Assembly: GCA_963575745.1 (NCBI GenBank)
Contig: CAUYUJ010018569.1
Span: 122,001 to 186,000, forward strand
DNA length: 64,000 nucleotides
Direction: 5' to 3'
Source of the DNA: Prorocentrum cordatum
Lineage: Eukaryota; Sar; Dinophyceae; Prorocentrales; Prorocentraceae
In this document: positions 52,670 through 63,305 of the stretch, one piece after another
Numbering within the stretch: position 1 is the first letter of the stretch
Layout of the letters: each line of letters begins with the position of its first letter
Program-made: the position numbers and the translations under genes
The notes under the pieces: generated by a model
What the model was told of the DNA's origin: nothing
The model's database searches: none
The model's input: the letters and a program-made list of their open reading frames with translations, nothing else

Positions 52670-53090
52670 GATGGGGAGGAGGAGCAGGAGGAGGAGGAGG
52701 AGGAATGTGATGGGGGATGGACGGATTGCACCCAGAGGGGAAAGGTCCTGGCGCTGACCGGAGAGCACCGACGGCACGCCAAGGGGCCAGGTGGAGAACG
52801 ACGAGGACGGGGACGAGGACGACGAGGGAGACCGAGGAGGAGGCGGAGGAGGAGGAGGACGACGACGTCGACGATGAAAAGGACGATAACGACGACGAGG
52901 GCAATGCGAGAAGATGCGGAGGAGGAGGAGGAAGCAAACGACGACAAATATGATGACGAAAAGCGGTAATGAGAAATAGAAGGAGGAGGAGGAGGAGGAG
53001 GAGGAGGAAGAGGAAGAGGATGAGGAAGAGGAGGAGGAGGAGGAGGAGGAGGAGGAGGAGGAGGAGGAGAGGGAGGAGCGAGAGGACCGA
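52670..53090 (+). repeat. GGA/GAC-rich tracts
   Basis: GGA repeats at 52670-52705 and 52970-53090, with GACGA-rich sequence between. Glu/Arg-rich frames here are repeat artefacts. Confidence 0.9.
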
Positions 53091-53464
53091 GGATGACGAG
53101 GACGAGGAGTTGACCTCCACCCCCCCGAAAGGCACCGCCTCCCCCGAGGGCGCGCCGTCGGCGTCCTCGTCCCGGGGACTGGAGCCCCCCGCCACCTTCA
53201 AGAGCGACGCCACCGCCACCAACGTCTGCCCGGGCCGCCCCTCGGCGAGGGAGCGAGAAGGATGAGCTGCGCACAGCAGGAACTGTGACCCCTCGCTGAG
53301 GTGATCTCTGGCGGTTCCTGTGGTGCCTGTCGGTTCCCAGAGGTCGTCCAGCCTCTGAGCGCAGTTCAGCAGGGCTGCGCCTCCCCGACGTGCGCCACGG
53401 GGGTGCCCGAACCGTCCCGATCGACCGCCAGAGGCCCGAGTGATATCCGAAAACCACCCACAGG
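53091..53464. other. No gene recognised
   Basis: Unique-looking sequence between GGA tracts. No motif. Confidence 0.35.
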
Positions 53465-53525
53465 GGAGGAGGACGAGGAGGAGGAGGAGGAGGAGGAGGA
53501 GGGGCGGGGGGAGGAGGGGGAGGGG
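53465..53525 (+). repeat. (GGA)n tract
   Basis: Short GGA run. The last GGA-oriented tract before element D. Confidence 0.9.
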
Positions 53526-53696
53526 GCGGAGGGGGGTCCCCCCAGCATTTGCCTGCGCGCTTGGTTTTGGCCCCCCTCGCGGCCGCAGAAACGCGCACCA
53601 TAGGGCGTTCGCTGCGTGGAGCCGCGAGAAGGAAGACCCACACCTTCGAGGGAGCGTTTCGACCAAGGCTCATGTCCTCCAAATCCTTTCGGAGCA

Positions 53697-53790
53697 ACCT
53701 CCTCCTCCTCCGCCGCCTTTCGGGGAGGACTCCTCTTCGTCCTCCGGCTCCTCCGCCTCCTCCTCCTCCTCCTCCCCCCCCTCCTCCGAG
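53697..53790 (+). repeat. (TCC)n tract at 5' side of element D
   Basis: TCC/CTC repeats with a few interruptions, ending about 215 bp before the element D ORF1 start. Confidence 0.85.
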
Positions 53791-54004
53791 CCTGTGCTCG
53801 CGAGGCGGCCGCACCCAGCAGAGGCCCTGGCGCGCAGCCCAGAGGCCAACCATCCCTCTCGCCACGGAGGGCGACCCATCGCGGTCTCGCTCCCCAGCGT
53901 GGCACCGACGTCTCAGACGCATCCGTGCATCGGCACGCCGCCGCTTGCGGCTCGCGGCCGACCACGACGCCCTCACGCGACACCGCGGCTCCAGGCCCCC
54001 TGCC

Positions 54005-55006
54005 ATGGGCCAAGCAGGGCGCGGCCGCAGCCGTGGTCCCCAGGAGGGCCGTGGCACAGCGGGTTCTGGCGCGCCTGCTGGCACATGGGTTTGTGTTGCT
54101 AGCCGCCAGTGCGGGTTTCGCACAAACTTCCAGCAGAACGAGCGCTGCTACATGTGCGGCAGGGACAAGCTCGGGCGGCCTGACCCGTCTGGCGCCGAAC
54201 CGCCTGGTGCCAAGCGGCGCGCCCAGTCGGGCAGCAGGCAGTCGCGCGGGGCCCCCAGCAGCGTCCCGCCCCAGGACGCCGAGAGCACCTCCACAGGAGG
54301 TCAAGGTGAGCATGATGACGTTGCCCGTGCACGTAAGGCCCTCGCCGCCCTACGCCGACTGCAGGTTCCTGAGGACTCCGAGGTGGTGCTCTCAGCCAAG
54401 AAGCAGTTGGCAGGCGCAGAAGAACATCAACGTGCTGCTCGGACTCCTGATGACATGCTTCGCCGTGCTCTGGACCGCGAAGCCTCTAAGCTTCGAGAGC
54501 ACAACGACCTCAAGACGCAGGTCGACACGCTGCAGGAGCAGCCCACAGAGAAGCAGATGGAGCTCACTACGGCCGCCGCGGAGCTGGCCGCCATTCAAGC
54601 AGAAGTCGCCACGGCGCGTGCAGCCATCATGGCAACCGCACCTGGCGACTCAACGGTCGGCAGCCTGGAGGAGGCCATGGGCCGCCTGCAAGGAGTGGTC
54701 GCCGCGGCACCACGCGCCATGGCCGCTGGCAGCCCAGACATGCTCCTCCAGTCGCTCAGCACGCACCTCGTGGAGCTCCAGCGCGCCTTTGTATTGCACA
54801 GGCGTGCCGTCGCAGAGCAGCACGCAGAGCCGCATGATGCTGCCCCTGTGCTCGGCGCGCCCATGGAAGTTGTCATGCCTCGTACTCCTGGCAGTGTGCA
54901 CTCAGGCGGCGCCCACCCTTGGGACGCAGCAATCGTTCAAGATTTGGAAGGCACCGGCGCACAACGAGATGCTCGCAGCCAGCCTACCAGCACACCAGGT
55001 ACGTGA
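54005..55006 (+). CDS. Element D ORF1, RanBP2-type zinc-finger protein
   Basis: Predicted 333-aa ORF1 product. Start chosen at ATG 54005, after the TCC-derived Pro run that makes the longer open frame from 53549 unlikely. Residues 28-51 form a RanBP2-like zinc finger: W28, C30, C36, N41, C48, C51 (WVC ... CGFRTN ... CYMCG). Downstream are Arg/Ser/Gly-rich sequence, then Ala/Glu/Leu/Lys-rich helices (about 105-280) likely to form a coiled coil. No stop or frameshift. The gene ends TGA at 55004-55006, and an ATG for ORF2 follows 4 bases later. By analogy with LINE ORF1 proteins it should bind element RNA. Confidence 0.75.
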   Translation: MGQAGRGRSRGPQEGRGTAGSGAPAGTWVCVASRQCGFRTNFQQNERCYMCGRDKLGRPDPSGAEPPGAKRRAQSGSRQSRGAPSSVPPQDAESTSTGGQGEHDDVARARKALAALRRLQVPEDSEVVLSAKKQLAGAEEHQRAARTPDDMLRRALDREASKLREHNDLKTQVDTLQEQPTEKQMELTTAAAELAAIQAEVATARAAIMATAPGDSTVGSLEEAMGRLQGVVAAAPRAMAAGSPDMLLQSLSTHLVELQRAFVLHRRAVAEQHAEPHDAAPVLGAPMEVVMPRTPGSVHSGGAHPWDAAIVQDLEGTGAQRDARSQPTSTPGT

Positions 55007-55010
55007 TCCG

Positions 55011-58000
55011 ATGGCGGTCAGATCCTACACGAACGGCCTTGACAACGGTTCTTTGGAGCCCATGTCTACGCCCTCACATATGCCAACGGCCCCGAGCGAG
55101 GACCCTGCAGCTTTGGCTGTACAGGCGGATGGCGACTCCGTCGATTATCACGGCTTGCAGCGGCGCTCGCTCGTGGACACTTTTTCTCCGACATTGTCCG
55201 ACTGACGCATCTCAGACTTCCCGTACGCATCTCAACGCCTACGCCGAGCGGTGGAGTGCGGACACGATATCTTGGCAGGACGCCACTATGGCGCATGAGG
55301 ACTGGACTTGGTGGCGTGTACCATACACCGAGCTCATGACCAGGCTTATACCTCAGCTTCGGAAGATGGCGCCAACTGAGGCCGCCATACACGACATGGC
55401 CGTCGCCTACCGTGAGACCGCCTGGCGTGACGCTGCTGACCACAATGCGCAGGTATTGTTGGCCCTAACCACGCACTTGGCGAACCCTGACTCTTGGTAT
55501 ACTGAGGCGAGGCAACTCCTCCTACAGCTGCGCGAGGCACGACCCCTACTGGCCCAGGCCCAGTACACACATGAACCGGAGGGAGCGCATGCAGGCACAA
55601 GGCCCATCGAAGCCCATCGTGCCTTTGGAGCCTCGATGGCCAAAATCATACACCAGCGCACCTTACTGGCAGGTGGCAGCACGTTGGTTTCATCGGCAAT
55701 GGCCGCGCCAGGAGGGCCTCCACCACCGCAAGATCTGGAGCGCCCACCTTTCCCCGATACCGAGGATGACGTGCACCCTCCTGCCCCTGACGATGCCGCA
55801 TCACTCATGCAAGTTCAATGCAGTACTGCAATGGTGGCGGAGGTCTCCCTCATCCCTATGCAACGTCTTGCTGATGAACGGCGCGTGCGAGACTCGAGAT
55901 ACGTGGCGGTGAGATCGAGCAACAGTGAGGTCGATCAGGGGAGCCACGCCCCCACCTCGGGCACGCATCCACCCACGAGACATGTTGCTGCGGGGCTAAA
56001 TCCGACGAGCGTGGCTGCCGACGGGCAGACGGTTTCCCTTTCGAGGTTGAGGCCGTGCGAGTTTCCCCCCTCGCTTGCTCGAGTCACCCCCAGGGCCCTT
56101 GACGAAGGGGTGGTCGACGCCCCTGGGAGTGTCACCAGTGTCGCAGCAGGGTGTACTCAGGATGCGGGCCTTCGCAGCGACATACACTACGGCGAGAGAC
56201 ATGTTGCTGCGGGGCTAACTCCGACGAGCGTGGCTGTCGACGGGCAGGCGGCTTCCCTCTCGAGGGTGAAGCTGTGTGAGGTTTCCCCCGCGCTCGCTCG
56301 AGTCACGCCCAGGGCCCTTGACGAAGGGGTGGTCGATGCCCCTGGGCGTGTCACTAGTGTCGCAGCAGGGTGCTCTCAGGCCGTGGCCCGGCACGACGAC
56401 ACTCACTACGATGCGAGGCATGTTGTTGCGGGGCTAAATCCGACGAGGTTGGCTGCCGACGGGCAGGCGGCTTCCCCCTTGCGGCTGAAGCTGTGTGAGC
56501 ATCCCACCCTCGCTCGAGTCGCGCCCAGGGCCCTTGACGAAGGGGTGGTCGTTGCCCCTGGGTGTGTCACTAGTGTCGCAGCAGGGTGCTCTCAGCATAC
56601 GGACCACCACGGCGGCGTTCACGACGGCTCACTATCTGGTTCGACACAGTCCAAGTGCGAGATCAATATTACTACGGCCCTACGGTCGACTGGGCCACCG
56701 ACCTCGGCATCCACGAGACCGCGTCGCGCACCTCGCGGCGCTCGCAGGAGGGGTTTCAAGGCCGCCACTTTCAACGGCAGTGGCTGGCCGCAGGCTCAGG
56801 ACTACCTGACCAACTGCAACGGCGCGCACCTCGTCTTCGCTCAGGAGTTGAAGCTGCGCAACGACCAGGTCAAGCGCGCCCAGGAGTGGTCCATCAACAA
56901 TGGCTGGAAATCATTTCTTACAGAAGCTGTAACAGGCCCAGATGGTGGCCCTTGCGGGGGAGTCGGCATTTTTGTGCGCAAGCATATTGGCGCTACGGCA
57001 CTCACCTCATGTATCCGCACTCACGTACTCGTGCCAGCACACGTGGTTGCAATCATGATCCAGGGCGGTCTGAGGCATGGCTTTGTTGCTGCATCTGTGC
57101 ATCTCGAACAAGGGCTTCGCCTGGCAGGACGCAACGCACAGATCCTAAAAGATCTCGGGGCCCTGCTGTCGCACTACGGGCCCCCTTTTCTCTTGGGTGG
57201 GGGTTGGGACATGCCCCCTGCCGTGCTCGACGGCTCTGAGTGGCCCATGCGACTTCGGGCCCGCGTTGTGGGTGCGTCCAACGGTGCATATCGGGATCCT
57301 GCCACGGGGAATGTCTCGGATTTGGACTATGTTGTAATCAGCGGTTGCCTGGCCAGTGTGCTATCCCAGCCCTTGCGGGCATCGCAATTTCCGCCGCGCA
57401 ATCACTACGTTGCGGAGGCATCCCTGGGACCACAGGCTCGCGCCCGAACCATTCGTGCGCTTCGAGGACCCAAGCCTTTCCCACACCAACCCACGGCATC
57501 CCTGCGTAAGGACTTGGAGGATGTCGATGGCGAACCACAGTACACTGTCTTGCGTGGGGGGCCTGGGCTATCTTGGGTGGAACTCATGAGGGACGACTCT
57601 CTGCATCGGTTAGGACCATGCGACGACCACCCCACACGGTTGGACAACATTTGCGCACACTTGTATCGTGGAGTGGAGGCGGATTTGCTCTCATTATTTA
57701 GCTTGTCGCCCAATGATTTAAGGCGCACAGGGCGAGGAGCTGCGCCGATGTACAAGCGCACCACGGCAGGGGGAGCCCTGGCGAGGCACCAGCCTGCTGC
57801 GTCTGCCGAGGCCCGTGCCCTACGCCTACTACAGTTGCGCGTCAGCGATGTTCAGCTGGCCCAGGTGAGACGACCTCACCAGGGCGCGCAGGCATGGGCA
57901 CACCTCTACCCCTTCCTCGCTCAAGAAGGCAAGGAAGGCAGGATGAGGAAGCACATCTCCCCTCCCGTCACAGCTGCACTTACGCATCTACTACACACAG

Positions 58001-58818
58001 CCGCCCAACAGCCGACCCTGCAGCATCTTTTGCCCGGGCTAGCGTCGTCCTACCTCGGACGGACTGCTGCAGTCATCGAAAGAAGGATGGCTACGGCTCG
58101 GGCTCGCTCTTTCACAAAATTGATCCGACAGCACTTGAGGCAGCGATCAGGACCCATACACCGCTGGTCGAAACCTCGTGGTTGGACGACTTCACAGGCT
58201 GACACCGCCTTGGGACCCCCCAGCACCCCTGAGGACATATGTCTGGTCCAGCGACAGTCTTGGAAAGACGTATGGGTAGGATGTGACGACGAACTCCCCC
58301 TCCTCACCCAGAGCGTTCATGACGATGGCAATGGGGACCTCATCGTCGAAATGCGAGGCCGATGTCAGGCTGGCCCACGCATGCCTCCCTTGAGCATCGA
58401 AGCCCTTCGGCAAGCGGCACTGAGTTTCTCGGGACGCACGGCCCTTGGGCCAGATCAGTTCAGACCTCGACATCGGGCGTTGGCCTCCAACGGGGCCCTG
58501 GCTGTCTTGGGATACCTACTACATCTATGTGGGGCCTTTGGGACATGGCCCACGTGTGCTAGACGCGTACACATCATTTTACTGGGCAAACCGACGGGTG
58601 GGTACCGACCTACTGCGTTGCTGCCATCCATCTGCCGAGTATGGGCCCACGCCCGACTAGCTTGGGTCAGGGCGTGGGCGGCCCTGTCTAGATCGCCAGT
58701 ATCTTGCACTTGGCTCGCAGCGATCAACGACGGACGCTGCAGCTCGTGTGATGGTAACAGCAGAGGCAGGTGGACATCTGCGACCAGAACCGCAGGCATC
58801 GGTGCATGCGATCGTTGA
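55011..58818 (+). pseudogene. Element D ORF2: N-terminus, endonuclease, RT fingers
   Basis: Begins at ATG 55011 (MAVRSYTNGLDNGSLEP) in frame 3, which stops at 55203-55205; coding continues in frame 1 (HLNAYAERWSADTISWQD onward), so one frame change lies near 55200. Then come an uncharacterised helical region, three 73-aa repeats (55978-56631) and an EEP endonuclease: FNGSGW (56769), FAQELK, GGVGIFVRK, GGGWDMPP (57194, where GDxN is expected), SDLDYVVIS, and RNHYVA at the final His motif. RT fingers follow: GRTALGPDQFR, then LLGKPTGGYRPTALLPSICR. A second frame change near 58670-58690 moves the RT palm to frame 2. The catalytic Asp of GDxN is replaced by Gly, so EN activity is doubtful. Confidence 0.75.
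55978..56631 (+). repeat. Three 219-bp tandem repeats in ORF2
   Basis: Units start at 55978, 56197 and 56416 (the last is 3 bp shorter), each encoding about 73 residues in frame. Each contains AGLNPT or AGLTPT, ADGQ or VDGQ, ARVTPRALDEGVV and SVAAGC. All lengths are multiples of three, so the frame is kept. They lie between the N-terminal region and the endonuclease. Confidence 0.95.
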
Positions 58819-59884
58819 TGTAGCAAAGTGCTTCGACAACGTGCCGCGGCTGTGGCTGCTGCGTGCGGGGATCCAGCAAGGCTTTCCTGGGCCACTGCTC
58901 CACTTCGCTTTTAGGATATACATGTGCAGCCGACGTTTGGTATGGGACAATTGCTATTCGGATGTCGTGTATGCGCAGTGTGGGGTGTTACCAGGATGCT
59001 CGATGGCCATGTCCGCGTTGCAGTGTATCATGATTGCCCCGTTCGGTCACCTCACACGCACCACTATGGACATACCACGTAGCATCGGCTTGTATGCGGA
59101 CGACATTACAGTGCACATATATGGCGTACTACGACACATCGGTTCGTGGTCCCCGAGGGTTCTACTGCTATTGGCACAAATACTTGAGGTCCTAGGGCCC
59201 CCTCCTGCTGCCCACAAGATGAGGCTCCCTAGCTCCATCCCTGCGTTGGGAATGCATGTGGCCTACCAACTACGGGATCTTGGGCACGTCTACGTGGAGG
59301 CTTTTGAGGTTCTTGGAATCGAGGTCTCGGGACGCCCAGTACGCTACAGTAGGCTTCGACAACGTGTGAGGGGTGCGGCCAGTCGTCGACCGCGCTTTAT
59401 CTCACTGCACAGGGCTGGTCCTCTCCCCAGTCGTTTCCACAGGCAGGCTCTCCCACCAGCCTTGACCTACAGGCTAGGCGTGCATGGAGCCCCCCCCCCT
59501 CCACGACTTGTCGAACAAATGCGGCAGGCGCAGCGAGGTGTGTGGCACGCCCCAGGCTCCAGCACATCGCGTTGGATCACATCATGCCTAGTGCTGGATC
59601 ACATCATGCCTACAGGGATTTATTTTCACTGCTCCCCAGGTGGAGGCCTGGGCCGCGCCGTTGCACCAGTGGCCCCTTTTGTTTCGCGATCCGCAGGTGC
59701 CCCACTGTGTCTTGCAGTCAGCATGGCTTCGCCAGATCCAGAAGATCTATCACTCTCCCCACCCGTGGCGGCACGTGTCGGGTCCCGCTGGTGCCACAGT
59801 GCTTGCACTACGAGAGCTCGGTTGGGCCACGATCAGCAGCACTGTTTGGAGGACGGACCTAGGGGTTCGGATCAACGTTCGTGA
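58691..59884 (+). pseudogene. Element D RT palm and thumb
   Basis: Frame 2 continues the RT: a DRQYLAL and STTDAAARVMV block (58691-58760), motif A IVDVAKCFDNVP (Asp at 58817-58819), motif B CGVLPGCSMAMSAL and motif C LYADDITV (Asp pair 59099-59104). A thumb-like region with PSSIPALGMHVAYQL and EAFEVLGIEVSG follows. All three palm motifs keep their catalytic residues. The frame no longer looks natural after about 59640, where frame 3 takes over. Confidence 0.8.
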
Positions 59885-60788
59885 TGAGGCGCCGTCCACC
59901 ATCCGTCAGCTTGCTAGAGATGCTGGAGTGCGACGGCTATGGGAAAAATGGGCCCGACGGCCACCTCTCCCAGGACACGATGCCATTCCTCGGGAGCCTA
60001 TTGGATATTGGATTGAGCCAATATCGCAGATCCTATCCAAGGTTGAACTACACGAAGGTGACGATTCAGGGAATGAGGCCGGGCAAGGCGATCCCGATCG
60101 CGAGGATGATGCATGCCCGACCCCGCCCCCTGTTGGACCCAACCCTTTTGCTGACAAGTGGAAGCCCTCCCTCAAAGAAGCAGGCCTCTTACGTGCGTAT
60201 CTGGGAGGTGGTCTTTGGAGCCCATCAAGGCTTGCGAAGTGTGGATACAGGGACACAGACACATGCCCTCGGTGTACGGCGGCATCATGTGATTTGTATC
60301 ATAGTGTGTACGAGTGTCCAGCACTGCATACACAGCGTCAGCTGCACAGGTCTCACATTCGCACGGAGGGATTCCCTAGGCAAGTGCGTGACTCTATGTT
60401 ATGGCCTACAGGACTCGTCTCTCGCTCATGCTTCCCACCGCTACCACCACGGGACAGCACTGGGCACTGGCACATCCAATACGGCGACCCGCAAGGTATC
60501 ACAGGAAACGTGTACACAGATGGTGCGTGTCAGCGTATGTGGTACTGGCCTGAGGCCACACGTGCAGGCTGGGGTTTCTGTCAGTTGCGTGAGCCGCCTC
60601 CAGGGGTAGATATTTTTGTGTTTGGGCTCTCCCGGGCCCCATACAGTCCTCGCCCAGGGCCGAGCTTTTCGCTTTCCCTCAGGTCCTCCAGGTCTGCCTC
60701 CCCCCCCGTTTGTGCGCACGCCGACTTCAATGGCATGGTTGACGGCCTTGCCCTTGGAGCCCGATGGCGCTGCTCGCCTCGGCGTTAA
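59640..60788 (+). pseudogene. Element D zinc finger and start of RNase H
   Basis: Frame 3: MEAWAAPLHQW and a helical region, then a Cys/His cluster (CPRCTAASCDLYHSVYEC, about 60262-60320) of the type found after LINE RTs. Next comes the opening of RNase H, VYTDGACQR at 60510-60536 (first catalytic Asp) with RAGWGFC. The remaining RNase H blocks appear in frame 2 after about 60760, so a frame change splits this domain. Confidence 0.7.
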
Positions 60789-62098
60789 ACGTCGATCTTT
60801 GGGAGCGCATATGGGCCAAGGTTTCTGATCTGGGCGAGGTGGGGTCTGATGTGAGAGTTACCCTAGTCAAAGGGCACCAGCAGGGCCAGAGCACCGACGC
60901 CCGAGGCAACCGGTGGGCCGACCTCGCTGCGCGCAATGGCAGAGACCTCCACTCCATCCCCAGAATGCAGGTCAAAGCTATGAAGCTTGGCCACCAACAT
61001 TACACTCGCATCCTGCGATGGAGCACTACTGCCCTGGGGCTTTTCTTTGGCGAACAGCGGGTTCACACTCGGCCCCGCAAGAAAGCCTGTCGACGCCCTC
61101 GGCGTGCCTCGGCTCCTCTGGAGCCCAAGGAGGAATCGGTTCATCTGCGCCATGTTTTTACCCGGGCCCCCCATCGCAGCATTTGGAGATGCGAGTTTTG
61201 TTGGAAGGGCTCGAAGCTGGAAAGGACCCGTCGTCGTCTCTCTGAGCTTGCCTGCCCTGCTCGTTTGCGCGTTGCCGCCGCCATCCATCGGCACCCCTCC
61301 ACTGTCACTCCTCCTGGACACGCTGCGCGCGCCCAGGCTGACAATGAAGGGCAGATGCCGACGAATGAGGGCAGCAGCTTCGGTGCTGCCGTGCGATCTC
61401 GCTCCCCCTCGGACTCGTTTCGATCGGCGCGCCCTCGGACGGAGTCCCCCACGCGTGGCCAGGTGAGTGTCCAAGGGGAGGCGGATCCCCCCCCTCCCTC
61501 CTCGGGCCTGGGTAGCCCTTCCTCGCCTCGCCCCCGTAGCCCCTCCCCTGGCTTTGAAAGGCACGTCAGGCCACGCGTGGGCTTCGAGCCCGTCGCTGTT
61601 GCCTGGGATGGACCTGCGAGTGTCCAGGCTGATGCCACTGCCAGGGTTCTTTCTTGTCCAGAGCGCTCGGGACCCACCTTCCTCCCCGACAAGCGGGGGC
61701 GGATCGGCTCCAAGCGCCCAAGTCGGCCCTCGCTGGCCGACACGACAGTACCAGCCGAGCCTATGCCAGGAGCGGGCTCCGTTCCTGCCACGGCCGCTCG
61801 CGGCCACAGACTCTGGGTTTCCTCGGGTCATGTTTGCCTGTGCGTTTCCTGTGGGGCTTTTACGACGGGCACGGCTGGTCACCTCCTAATTGGTTGCCCA
61901 TCGGGAAGCACGCACCGCCTGTCAGAACGGGCGGCGCGTAACCGACGCCTTTTCACGCAGGGCTTTCATCCTGCGGGCGAAGGAATGGAGGGCTCACGTC
62001 GAGTTCCCGCACCTCGTCCGCTACTCGTCTCAGACCCTGGGGCTCACTGTGTCAGGCTCCACGGGAGCCCACCTTCTCACCCAGGCTGCGGGACTTAA
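60764..62098 (+). pseudogene. Element D RNase H end and C-terminal tail
   Basis: Frame 2: LNVDLWERIWAKV, then VRVTLVKGHQQGQSTDARG and NRWADLAARNG, matching the K-x-H and GN-x-x-AD-x-A blocks of RNase H with the last Asp kept. A tail with SIWRCEFCWKGSK (Cys pair), a Ser/Pro/Arg-rich stretch and CLCVSCGAFTTGTAGHLLIGC near 61839 (a zinc-ribbon-like Cys cluster) follows. Coding then shifts to frame 3 (from about 61890: RRVTDAFSRRAFILRAKEW) and runs into the TCC tract at 62248. Element A has a similar C-terminal Cys cluster. Confidence 0.65.
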
Positions 62099-62247
62099 CC
62101 CCCCGTCTCTTTGTCTGTGTGGCTGGTACCCGAGATCCTCTCGGTGGGGTCCCAGCCTCTTCACAGGCCAGCCAGGCTGCCAGCAGCTTGGCACCCTTGG
62201 TGGGCGTTCGTGCACAGCGCGACGCTTCCCTCGGCAGTGCCGTATCC

Positions 62248-62500
62248 TCCTCCTCCTCCTCCTCCTGCTCCTCCTCCTCCTCCTCCTCCTCCTCCTCCTC
62301 CTCCTCCTCCTCCTCCTCTTCCTCCCTCTCCTCCTCATTATCCTCCTGCTGCTTCTCCTCCTGCTCCTCCTCCTCCGCCTCCGCTTCCGCCTCCTCACTC
62401 CTCACGCCCCACGCCCCACTCCTCACTTCTCCTCCTCCTCCTCCTCCTCCTCCTCCTCCTCCTCCTCCACCTCCTCCTACTACTACTACTTCTCCTCCTC
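62248..62500 (+). repeat. (TCC)n tract at 3' end of element D
   Basis: TCC repeats with TGC, TCAT and CCGCC interruptions to about 62470, then C/T-rich sequence with a short ACT run. Confidence 0.95.
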
Positions 62501-62770
62501 CCCGCCACTCCTCATTCCCCACTCCTCATCATCCCTCTCCCTTCGCCCTGGTGCTGGCGCCCTCGCGGTCTTCGTCGTCGTCGTCGTACCTCGTCGGGGG
62601 CGAGCAAAAGAGCATGAGGACTCCGAACCTCCGAAGGACAGTTGTTTTCAATTCGAGCGTTTTCTTCCCCCCCCCCCCCGTCCTGGCCTCCGGGGTGCCG
62701 CACTTGGGCCCAGGGTCAGCCACGTGCAGAGGGGGGTAGTGGGAGGGGGGAGTGTTCCTTAGACGCCCCC

Positions 62771-62832
62771 CTGCTTCTTAGAAGGCGCGGGCATTATCTG
62801 TAGATGTAAGACCCGCGCCTTCTAGGAAGCAG
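62771..62832 (+). repeat. 21-bp hairpin with 20-base loop
   Basis: Arms 62771-62791 and 62812-62832 pair in 20 of 21 positions, and the exception can form a G-U pair in RNA. Core AGAAGGCGCGGG / CCCGCGCCTTCT. Loop 62792-62811. A 62-base inverted repeat with no gene next to it. Confidence 0.9.
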
Positions 62833-63063
62833 CCTCCTTCCAAGAAGCCTTCACCTCTCCCCCTACCCCCTTGCGCGTGCCGCCAAATCAAGAGTCAATC
62901 CAGGACGCTAACCTGCCCCGGGGGGAGGAGGAGCTGAGAGAGTTCTGGGGGCGCGGATGGAAAATACATCGTCGACTGTTGCTTTGTTAGTGGGGTTGGG
63001 AGGCGAAAGAGAAGGCCTGTCGGTGGTCTTCGAAGACTGCCGGAAGTTTTCCGGGTGCCCAGA

Positions 63064-63305
63064 GGAGGACAAGGAGGAGGAGAAGAAGGAGGAGGAGAAG
63101 GAGGAAGAGGAGGGGGAGGCCGAGGAGAACGAGGAGGAAGAGGGGAGGAGGAGGAGGAGCAGGAGGAGGAGGAAGAGGAGGAAGAGGAGGAAAAAGGGGA
63201 CCGCGGCAAAGGGACCCGCGGTGCCGCCGGAGGAAGAGGAGGAGGAGGAGGAGGAGGAGGAGGAGGAGGAGGAGGAAGAGGAGGAGGAGGAGGAGGAGGA
63301 GGAGA
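63064..63305 (+). repeat. (GGA)n tracts
   Basis: GGA repeats 63064-63190 and 63229-63305, separated by a short GC-rich segment. Confidence 0.95.

Larger units (their letters stand above)
53791..62247 (+). mobile_element. Non-LTR retrotransposon D, near full length
   Basis: An 8.4-kb LINE with ORF1 (54005-55006) and an ORF2 region to about 62235 holding endonuclease, RT, zinc-finger and RNase H parts in the usual order, but broken by at least four frame changes. It starts after a TCC tract and its 3' end runs into another (62248). Coding blocks are otherwise long and well kept, so decay is moderate. A 219-bp unit tandemly repeated three times lies between the ORF2 N-terminus and the endonuclease. 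Relation to element A is shown by the shared plan (zinc-finger ORF1, EN, RT, CCHC, RNase H, C-terminal Cys cluster), not by close sequence identity. Confidence 0.85.

Noticed and set aside
52552-54123. Minus-strand frame of over 500 codons opposite the element D 5' region
   Set aside because: It runs across GGA/TCC tracts and opposite ORF1, and shows no recognisable domain.
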